DNA from: Lachnospiraceae bacterium | Lineage (GTDB): Bacteria; Bacillota; Clostridia; Lachnospirales; Lachnospiraceae | Reading direction: 5' to 3' | NCBI GenBank assembly: GCA_910575255.1 | Contig: CAJTEM010000003.1 | Coordinates: 180,902-244,901, forward strand | Length of the DNA stretch: 64,000 nt | Part shown: piece after piece, positions 57,895 to 64,000 of the stretch | How positions within the stretch are numbered: position 1 is the stretch's first letter | How the letters are laid out: every line of letters begins with the position of its first letter | The notes under the pieces: model-generated | What the model saw: only the letters and a program-made list of their open reading frames with translations | Database searches by the model: none | What the model was told of the DNA's origin: nothing | Made by a program: the position numbers and the translations under genes

Positions 57895-58692
57895 TCAGAT
57901 TCCTTTAAACTCCGGCCTCCGTTTTTCAAAAAACGCTCTTACTGCTTCTGCATGATCTGCTGTCTTACAGAGCTGATATTGGTATTCTCCTTCATTTTCC
58001 ATAGCATCCTCCAGCCCCTGATACAAACCACGGTTCAGCAACCGTTTACACCTCTCATAAGCAAGGGATGGGCCGGCTGCCAGCTTAACCGCCGTTTTCT
58101 TTACCGTTTCCTCCAGATCCGCAGCTTCCACTGCTCCTGTAATGATGCCCCACCGGGCCGCTTCCTCCCCGGTAAAGCGATTTCCCAACAGCATCAGCTC
58201 TTTTGCTTTGGCTGCTCCCACATTTCTTTGCAGCATCAGCGAGGAACCCATATCCGGAATAAACCCAATATTTACAAAAGCAAAAACAAACTTAGCGCCC
58301 AGCTCTGCATAGGAAAAATCACAGGCCAAAGCGATACTCAGTCCTCCGCCGGCCACTGCCCCTTCCAACCATGCCACTACTGGTTTGGCATTGTTGATGA
58401 TGGATAAAATGACCTCATTATTTTTTCTTAAGCCCGGCCTGGTTTCTGTACAACCATGCTCTACTTTGGCTTTCATTCCTTTGATATCTCCGCCTCCGCA
58501 GAAATTGCCATTTGCTCCCCGCAGGATAATGACCCGTACTTCCTCAGAATCACTGCACAGATTGAGAATTTTTGTCAAAGATTCCGCCATCTCAAAGGTC
58601 AAAGCATTCATCTTTTCCGGATGATTCATCGTAATCCATCCAATCTGATCCCTGCATTCAAAATCTACATATTTTAATTCCGGAATAACCAT
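57895..58692 (-). CDS. Crotonase-fold enzyme lacking the hydratase glutamates (cluster 2)
   Basis: A 265-residue enoyl-CoA hydratase/isomerase-fold protein. The oxyanion-hole segments NFCGGGDIK (63-71) and GAVAGGG (111-117) are intact. The two glutamates that add water in true hydratases are absent: the first position falls in GGGLSIALACD and the second in FAFVNIGFIP. Instead an Asp (D147 in FIPDMGSS) stands where PaaG-type isomerases have their base. It may thus be a double-bond isomerase or ring-acting enzyme and not a hydratase. It stands where CaiD stands in the carnitine operon. Confidence 0.87.
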   Translation of the reverse strand: MVIPELKYVDFECRDQIGWITMNHPEKMNALTFEMAESLTKILNLCSDSEEVRVIILRGANGNFCGGGDIKGMKAKVEHGCTETRPGLRKNNEVILSIINNAKPVVAWLEGAVAGGGLSIALACDFSYAELGAKFVFAFVNIGFIPDMGSSLMLQRNVGAAKAKELMLLGNRFTGEEAARWGIITGAVEAADLEETVKKTAVKLAAGPSLAYERCKRLLNRGLYQGLEDAMENEGEYQYQLCKTADHAEAVRAFFEKRRPEFKGI

Positions 58693-58720
58693 GATTCCAA
58701 CCGCCTTTCTGTCCCATCAC

Positions 58721-59917
58721 TTACTTTTTCAACTTTTGCCGAAATTCCTCCATCATCTGGTCAATTTCTTCCGGCCCATAACCCAGCTCCTCCAATACCT
58801 CATGATTATGCTGTCCCAGAGTCGCTGCCTTTCTGATTTCACCAGGAGCCTCTGAGAATAATGCGTTGCATCCCCGTGTCTGATAGGTTGGCTGTTTAAT
58901 GTCATCGGCTGTAGGAGCCTGGACAATATATCCCATATGCTTTACCTGAGGATCCTCCACAACTTGTTGATCATTATTCACCATACAATAAGGCATATGA
59001 TATTGGGTCATTCTCTCGCAGGCCTCTTTTAAGGATGGAAAACTGCTGAGCCATGCTTCTATCTCTCCGATGATCCGGTCCATATTTTTCACCCTGGCAT
59101 TGATGGTATTATATTCCGGATCTGTCAGGAAATCCGGGCGGTCCATAGCAGCCGCAACCGTCTCCCAGGCTTTTGCAGAAGGCGCACAGATAATCACGCT
59201 TTCCCCTCTATCTGTATTAAAGCATCCAAAAGGACAAAGGCCGCTATGATGATTTCCATTTGGCTGACAGAGTACCCCGTCATTCAGCCGGTCAATGGTA
59301 CTGTTCAGATGGATCATACCCTGGATCAAAGATACGTCAATATATTGTCCTTTTCCCGTACGCCTCTGATAATGGAGCGCCGTCATCACAGCGGCAAAAG
59401 CATTGAAACCTCCAAAATAATCCGCCAGAGCGATCCCATGCTTTAACGGTTTTCCTCCCTTTTCACCGGTGATACTCATCATTCCGGACAATGCCTGTCC
59501 CATCATATCAAAGCCTGGATTCTGCGCATAAGGCCCTGTCTGGCCAAAGGCTGTCAGAGAACAGTAAATCAACTTAGGATTGATCTCTTTTAAGTCTTTA
59601 TATCCCAGACCCAGACGATCCATCACTCCCGGCCGGTTGCTCTCTATCAGCACATCTGCATTTTTTGCTAATTTTTTTACAATCTCCACTCCCCGGGGAT
59701 CCTTCAGATTCAGAGTAACCGACTTCTTCCCACGGTTTACCCAGGCATGAGTCAGGCTTTTCCCTTCCAGAATCGGCACATAGGTTCTCTCCGGACCACC
59801 ATCCATAGATTCTATCTTGATTACCTGTGCCCCATAGTCAGCCATCTCTGCACTTGCGACCGGCCCAGCCGCATTCGTACAAAAATCCAATACTTTTACA
59901 TCGTCAAGCATTCCCAT
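58721..59917 (-). CDS. CaiB/BaiF-type class III CoA-transferase (cluster 2)
   Basis: A 398-residue CoA-transferase: GPVASAEMADYGAQVIKIES, RGKKSVTLNLKDPRG, GYKDLKEINPKLIYCSLTAFGQTGP and the catalytic Asp in GIALADYFGG. It should exchange CoA between the reduced product and the incoming acid. GGAGG lies before the ATG at 59917; a second ATG two codons later is possible. Not a close relative of the FldA-like enzyme in cluster 1. Confidence 0.93.
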   Translation of the reverse strand: MGMLDDVKVLDFCTNAAGPVASAEMADYGAQVIKIESMDGGPERTYVPILEGKSLTHAWVNRGKKSVTLNLKDPRGVEIVKKLAKNADVLIESNRPGVMDRLGLGYKDLKEINPKLIYCSLTAFGQTGPYAQNPGFDMMGQALSGMMSITGEKGGKPLKHGIALADYFGGFNAFAAVMTALHYQRRTGKGQYIDVSLIQGMIHLNSTIDRLNDGVLCQPNGNHHSGLCPFGCFNTDRGESVIICAPSAKAWETVAAAMDRPDFLTDPEYNTINARVKNMDRIIGEIEAWLSSFPSLKEACERMTQYHMPYCMVNNDQQVVEDPQVKHMGYIVQAPTADDIKQPTYQTRGCNALFSEAPGEIRKAATLGQHNHEVLEELGYGPEEIDQMMEEFRQKLKK

Positions 59918-59984
59918 CTTTTCTTCCTCCATTTCATTTTGTCTGAACCATCGATTGTTTCGCAATTCTTTGCTTATCTGCTTT

Positions 59985-61397
59985 TTATAGCATTCCTGTC
60001 ATCTTCCAGTATGGAACACTGATCAAAAATCCCGCCAGGTTTGCCACTGCCCAGATTACCGCATAGGGCACACAGTTCTTGTTGTGATCCACCATATCTC
60101 CTACAATGCCAATTGCTGAAACATAGGGAAGATTCTGGAAATCAAAAAAGAACACATTTACCGAGCAATAAGCAATGAAGCAGGGAATAAAAGGATGCAT
60201 TCCTGCCTCCACAGCCAGCGGCGCCAGCAATACGGAAAACACAGTCATCACCCCCAGCCAGGAAATCACGATAAACCGGGTCAGATAAATGATAAGCACA
60301 AACACAATCACAAACAGTAAAGGATTGGTCAACAGCGGATTCAGCACCGGTCCCAATACTTTCCCGATCCAGCTGGTCACTCCCCAGGTACTTAAGGCTG
60401 AACCAACCTCATACATACAACCGATATAAATCAGGATATCCCAATTTACTTTGGAACGGAATTCCGCAACCCCCATAACCTTCAGTCCCATCAGAGCACA
60501 AATGGCAATGGTGGCCACAATTGCCGAATTAATCCCATGCTGACGTTCTGTCATCCACAGAATCAGACACACGGTTAAAATGACCATGGTCAGCTTTTCT
60601 CCTTTTTTCCACTGTCCCAGCTCCACGATCTTCTGACCAATAAAATTCTTATCCAATTGGAGTTTTTCTGATGGTTTATAATAAAAATAGGTGACAGCTG
60701 TAGTGATACCCAGGGCAGCAACAGACCAGGGCAGCGCCCAGATAAACCAATCCGTCCAGGTCACATCCGCATATCCTTCCGGCATAAATTTCAACATGCT
60801 GTAGCACATGAAAGATGCGCTTAAAAACACATGGCTGGTACAATTAAAGCCGGTATACAAAGCAGCAAATAATCCTGCCATAGGTTTTGTCTGATTCTCC
60901 AACCCCATCTCATGCCCAATCTCCTTTGCCACCGGACCAGCCACTGCCAGGCGGGCGGTTCCGCTGGGAATCAGCGGGGAAATCACCACGCCGGAAATGG
61001 TAATTCCCAAAAGCTGTCCTAAATAGGTTCCCGGAAATGCCTTCATAACCAACAAGGTAAGACGTTTCAGCAAGCCACTATGCGCCACTGCCGCTCCCAG
61101 AACCAAAGCTCCCACCAGCAGCCAGTAGCTCGTTCCGCTGAATGGGCTGAATGCCTGGGTAAAGGTAAGGCACCCCGTAGCCGCACAGGCGGAACAAAAA
61201 AGCAGCAAAATGATATACTCGGGCATCACCCGCATTGCCATCCATATCAGGGTACAGATCAAAAGCCCCATTCCCATCATTGATTTCTGCGGGTCCATTC
61301 CCTCCGCCACAACCAATTCTGCCGGCGGCGCCATCATGGCAATTGCCAGACACGCCACAATTCCCAGAACTCCTCCAATCATCTGTTTCTTAGACAT
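59985..61397 (-). CDS. SLC13/DASS-type anion transporter
   Basis: A 470-residue membrane protein with about twelve helices of the divalent anion:sodium symporter group (CitT-like). The segment SGVVISPLIPSGTARLAVAGPVA corresponds to the first substrate loop. It probably imports a dicarboxylate or another organic anion, or exchanges substrate for product. The start at 61397 has AAGGAGG upstream. First gene after the promoter at 61457 in cluster 2. Confidence 0.9.
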   Translation of the reverse strand: MSKKQMIGGVLGIVACLAIAMMAPPAELVVAEGMDPQKSMMGMGLLICTLIWMAMRVMPEYIILLLFCSACAATGCLTFTQAFSPFSGTSYWLLVGALVLGAAVAHSGLLKRLTLLVMKAFPGTYLGQLLGITISGVVISPLIPSGTARLAVAGPVAKEIGHEMGLENQTKPMAGLFAALYTGFNCTSHVFLSASFMCYSMLKFMPEGYADVTWTDWFIWALPWSVAALGITTAVTYFYYKPSEKLQLDKNFIGQKIVELGQWKKGEKLTMVILTVCLILWMTERQHGINSAIVATIAICALMGLKVMGVAEFRSKVNWDILIYIGCMYEVGSALSTWGVTSWIGKVLGPVLNPLLTNPLLFVIVFVLIIYLTRFIVISWLGVMTVFSVLLAPLAVEAGMHPFIPCFIAYCSVNVFFFDFQNLPYVSAIGIVGDMVDHNKNCVPYAVIWAVANLAGFLISVPYWKMTGML

Positions 61398-61456
61398 CAC
61401 AACTCCTCCTTCCATTTTTCCCGAAACTATCGCGATTTTTGCTTCTGGTGTTGTTG

Positions 61457-61485
61457 ATTATATACAAAAAGAGATTGATAATCAA
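61457..61485 (-). promoter_or_regulatory. Promoter of the cluster 2 operon
   Basis: On the minus strand: -35 TTGATT (61480-61485), 17-base spacer, consensus -10 TATAAT (61457-61462). The -35 lies within the loop of the hairpin 61469-61498. Confidence 0.75.
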
Positions 61486-61498
61486 ATATCAATCTCTT
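61465..61498 (-). terminator. Hairpin ending the LysR gene and overlapping the cluster 2 promoter
   Basis: AAGAGATTGAT (61469-61479) is mirrored perfectly by ATCAATCTCTT (61488-61498), 8-base loop; on the minus strand it is followed by TTTTTG. The same dyad, with ATTGAT-N8-ATCAAT at its core, has the form of a LysR-type binding site. Confidence 0.75.
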
Positions 61499-61537
61499 CA
61501 TCCTTATTATAGCTTTCAGGTTATCCTTTATCGCCCA

Positions 61538-62500
61538 TTAAAAATATTCCAGAATAAAATCCTGATGAGTAATGCAATTATTATGAAAAACACAATTCTT
61601 TTTTTGCATGATCTCCTCTTCCAGTTCCCGATAGTAGGTCTGGGCATATTCCCGGAACAGACGGTTCCGTTTGTTCTCATATAATCTTTTCGGCCAACAC
61701 AGTTTGATAAATCGGTAATTTCCCGGATTAGCAATATAGACATAAGCGATTTTTCTGTCATACTCCTGGAACAACCGGCCCAGAGAATCAAATGGCACGA
61801 TAGAAAGCCCTTCTCCCGCTGCCACTGATTTAAAGATTTGTTCCATTTCCGTATAATAAGCATTAAATCTAGGAACAAAACCTGCCGCATGACACAGACT
61901 GGTCATAATCGTATTGTTGCTGGATCCTCGCCAGCCTCCAATAAATATTTCCTCCTTCAATTCCTCCATGGATATCAGATGCTGGTGTGAAAACGGGTTT
62001 TCCTGGTTTACAATCACCACCATCTCCTCCCGCATCAAATATTCAAAATCAATATCATTATAGGAATTCATGGTAGCTGTAATGTGAAAATCATATTCAA
62101 TCATCAGCTTTCTTTGCATCAATGAGTAATTCGCCACATCTAATATAATATTGGGATGGGTTTTACTGAATGCATCATACAAAGGCGGAAACAAATATTG
62201 TCCCGCCTTTACAATCACTGAAATCACGCCATTCTCTGAATCCGGCGTTACCTTCAGGCTTTCCACTCCGGAATCAATCAAATAAATGGCCTTACTGATT
62301 CTCTCATAAAATTCTTTCCCATACTCATTCAACACGACCCGGTTCTTCACCCGATCAAACAGCTCTACACCCAGTTCTTTTTCCAGATTCTTGATGGTTT
62401 TGGAAAGAGACGGCTGAGAAACCCGCACTTCCTCTGCTGCCTTTGTAAAGCTCTCTCTTCTTGCCACCTCACAAAAGTATCTTAATTGTAACAGCTCCAT
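61538..62500 (-). CDS. LysR-family transcriptional regulator (cluster 2)
   Basis: A 320-residue LysR regulator with N-terminal helix-turn-helix (ELLQLRYFCEVARRESFTKAAEEVRVSQPSLSKTI in parts) and C-terminal effector domain. GGAGG precedes the ATG. It lies directly upstream of the cluster 2 operon in the same direction. The dyad after its stop codon overlaps the operon promoter, so it is the likely activator or repressor of cluster 2. Confidence 0.94.
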   Translation of the reverse strand: MELLQLRYFCEVARRESFTKAAEEVRVSQPSLSKTIKNLEKELGVELFDRVKNRVVLNEYGKEFYERISKAIYLIDSGVESLKVTPDSENGVISVIVKAGQYLFPPLYDAFSKTHPNIILDVANYSLMQRKLMIEYDFHITATMNSYNDIDFEYLMREEMVVIVNQENPFSHQHLISMEELKEEIFIGGWRGSSNNTIMTSLCHAAGFVPRFNAYYTEMEQIFKSVAAGEGLSIVPFDSLGRLFQEYDRKIAYVYIANPGNYRFIKLCWPKRLYENKRNRLFREYAQTYYRELEEEIMQKKNCVFHNNCITHQDFILEYF

Positions 62501-62628
62501 GTAACCTCCATCCTTCTGTGTTCAAATCCTGAGAGCCTGCCTTCTTTCGGATAAAGATATCCATAACGCCAGAAGCGTCCGGACAATTCCGGACAGCTAT
62601 CTTCCCTCCGGGAAACACCCCAGCGGGA

Positions 62629-63600
62629 TCAGCCCAGAATATCTCCCAGCTTTTTATAAGTTTTCCCTGCATCTGCCACCATATCCTCAATGACTGCCTT
62701 TACCGGCTTTACCTCCGTAATCAACCCTGCAGCAGGTCCCATAGCAAACACGCACCCCTGGGTATCCCCGGTCCGATAACAGGTTTGGCTCAGTTTTCCG
62801 GAGATCACTGGCATCAGCTCATCAAGTCCGGCCCCGGCAAGCTCCAGCTTTAGCGCTTTCGCTGACTGATCATTTTTGGCATACCGAGCCATATTCTTAA
62901 TACTTCTCTGACAAGTCATCGTATCTGTCTCACTGGAATTTACAATCATTTCCTTAAAATTGGGATGTATCGTACATTCATTTGTGGCTACAAACCGGGT
63001 TCCCATTACCACGCCTTCCGCTCCCAAAGCCAGCGCTGCTGCCAGACCTTTGCCGTCGGCAATACCGCCGGCCGCCAAAACAGGAATAGAGACCGACGAC
63101 GCCACCCGATTTATCAAAACAAAACTTCCCAGTTCGTCCATACCGGGATGTCCCGCCACCTCATATCCCACGATTGTCACGGCATCCGCTCCAAAGCTTT
63201 CTGCCTTCTTCGCATATTTCACACCAGCACATTTGTGAATCAGCTTGATCCCGGCCTCTTTGATATGAGGGACAAATTCTGCCGGATTCCTTCCTGCTGT
63301 CTCAATAACCGAAACCCCTTCTTCCCCGCACACATCAATGTATTGATGTATCTTTTCCCCCATATTCAGTCCCGGTGCCAGGGATATATTGACCGCAAAT
63401 GGTTTGTCTGTCAATCGCTTCATCTCGCAGACCGCATTTCGAAAATCCTCCATTTCCGGATAGATCGTGATATTAATGGTTCCCAGGCCACCGGCATTAG
63501 AGACAGCGGCTGCCAGCTGTGGTACTCCCAGATGCTGCATTCCTCCCTGCATGATCGGATACTCAATGCCTGCCAGCTCCGTAAATTTTGTTTTTAACAT
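62629..63600 (-). CDS. Nitronate monooxygenase/FabK-like flavoprotein
   Basis: A 323-residue FMN TIM-barrel protein of the 2-nitropropane dioxygenase family, which includes nitronate monooxygenases and the enoyl-ACP reductase FabK. Marks: YPIMQGGMQHLGVPQLAAAVSNAGGLG, a central GYEVAGHPG, IPVLAAGGIADGKGLAAALALGA and VVMGTRFVAT (FMN phosphate loop). AAAGGGG precedes the ATG. It is 128 bases upstream of the LysR gene, and could serve cluster 2 as a flavin reductase of unsaturated compounds or be independent. The reaction cannot be fixed from sequence. Confidence 0.87.
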   Translation of the reverse strand: MLKTKFTELAGIEYPIMQGGMQHLGVPQLAAAVSNAGGLGTINITIYPEMEDFRNAVCEMKRLTDKPFAVNISLAPGLNMGEKIHQYIDVCGEEGVSVIETAGRNPAEFVPHIKEAGIKLIHKCAGVKYAKKAESFGADAVTIVGYEVAGHPGMDELGSFVLINRVASSVSIPVLAAGGIADGKGLAAALALGAEGVVMGTRFVATNECTIHPNFKEMIVNSSETDTMTCQRSIKNMARYAKNDQSAKALKLELAGAGLDELMPVISGKLSQTCYRTGDTQGCVFAMGPAAGLITEVKPVKAVIEDMVADAGKTYKKLGDILG

Positions 63601-63687
63601 AAGATACCCCTTTCTCTGATAATCTATAAAATCGTAACAGTTCGAGCGGCAATGTCAGTCAGTCCGTTAGGTTTTGCCGGAAGGTAC

Positions 63688-63826
63688 GCCTTGGAAAAAG
63701 AGGGGAGAGGCGCTCCGAAATGGTCTGCTGTTTTTTCCGGTTTACGGGATTAAGAAGTCCTTAAAGCCCTGCAAAGTCAAAAACAGCAGACCATTTCGGA
63801 GCGCCTCTCCCCTCTTTTTCCAAGGC
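63688..63826. repeat. Palindromic repeat P5 with perfect 48-base arms
   Basis: Arms 63688-63735 and 63779-63826 are exact reverse complements over 48 bases; the 43-base loop contains a smaller GGGATTAAG/CTTAAAGCCC hairpin. A copy of the CAATGTCAGT end lies just outside (63650-63660, slightly changed). Confidence 0.93.
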
Positions 63827-63869
63827 TGAGTATTCTCGGAGCCAAACTAATTGATATTGTTATCTGAAC

Positions 63870-64000
63870 CAATGTCAGTAAGTTAAGAAATCGCGAAACA
63901 CAGTCAGGGAAACGGGGAGAGCAGCCATCGAAAAGGGTCTGCGGATTTTGACTTTGCAGAGATTTAGAAGTCCTTAAATTCCTGAGTTTTGCGTTGAAAC
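63870..64000. repeat. Palindromic repeat P6, cut by window end
   Basis: Begins CAATGTCAGTAAGTTAAG, then AAATCGCGAAACACAG and GGAAACGGGGAGAG, and follows P4 through to GCGTTGAAAC at the last base. The right half lies outside the window. Confidence 0.88.

Larger units (their letters stand above)
63601..64000. other. Gene-free end of the window filled by palindromic repeats
   Basis: 400 bases upstream of the flavoprotein gene. A weak minus-strand promoter (TTGCCG, 18 bases, TATAGA, about 63622-63652) is possible. The rest belongs to P5 and P6. Confidence 0.6.

Overview
The window looks like a chromosome segment of a spore-forming, anaerobic, gut-type Firmicute, most likely Lachnospiraceae. The evidence is the class III fructose-bisphosphatase, the recA-recX-rny order, strong AGGAGG ribosome sites, textbook sigma-A promoters, a Firmicute-type LexA box at recA, a near-perfect sigma-G (forespore) promoter, clostridial-type EtfAB with acyl-CoA dehydrogenases, and CCA-less tRNA genes. 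No rRNA, prophage, transposase or CRISPR array is visible. Species cannot be named from the sequence alone.

Layout. 1-1.5 kb: alanine/sodium symporter cut by the window edge. 1.6-3.1 kb: an AT-richer pair, a Panacea-domain protein and a three-helix membrane protein, possibly a toxin-antitoxin module. 3.2-3.5 kb: tRNA-Pro and tRNA-Gly. 3.9-8.4 kb: overlapping minus-strand operon (phosphodiesterase, RlmL-like methylase, papain-type lipoprotein, RdgB, second phosphodiesterase). 8.4-11.1 kb: rhodanese, an unlisted 50-residue Asn-rich sporulation gene, a possible small RNA, an NlpC/P60 hydrolase and a DUF1700 protein. 11.3-20.3 kb: fbp, tRNA-Val, an MBL-fold hydrolase, an M23 peptidase, a cell-wall-binding protein, rny, recX and recA. 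20.3-21 kb: a Phd/ParE toxin-antitoxin pair.

21.1-34.8 kb is cluster 1: YdiB-like quinate/shikimate dehydrogenase, LysR regulator, two transporters, a desulforedoxin-like protein, CoA ligase, EtfA, EtfB, two acyl-CoA dehydrogenases and a FldA/HadA-like CoA-transferase, all on the minus strand, with a divergent thioesterase. 35-42.9 kb: a ROK-controlled sugar operon (ABC importer, Gfo/Idh/MocA oxidoreductase, two TIM-barrel isomerases). 42.9-44.0 kb: a gene-free array of long palindromes. 44.1-45.1 kb: an intracellular-type subtilase. 45.1-51.8 kb: a NitT/TauT-type ABC operon with amidohydrolase and LacI regulator, divergent from a PHP and a calcineurin-like phosphoesterase. 51.8-63.6 kb is cluster 2: CoA ligase, SSS symporter, EtfA, EtfB, acyl-CoA dehydrogenase, crotonase, CaiB-type CoA-transferase, SLC13 transporter, LysR regulator and a nitronate-monooxygenase-like flavoprotein. 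The window ends inside more palindromic repeats.

Clusters 1 and 2 share one logic: import an organic acid, activate it as a CoA thioester, reduce it (acyl-CoA dehydrogenase working as an enoyl-CoA reductase with EtfAB) and recycle CoA by a class III transferase, as in the carnitine (cai) and phenyllactate (fld) pathways. The substrates are unknown. The YdiB-like gene makes a quinate/shikimate-type ring acid the best guess for cluster 1. The other main points of interest are the palindromic intergenic repeat family, whose two arms vary together between copies, and the sigma-G-driven Asn-rich small gene.
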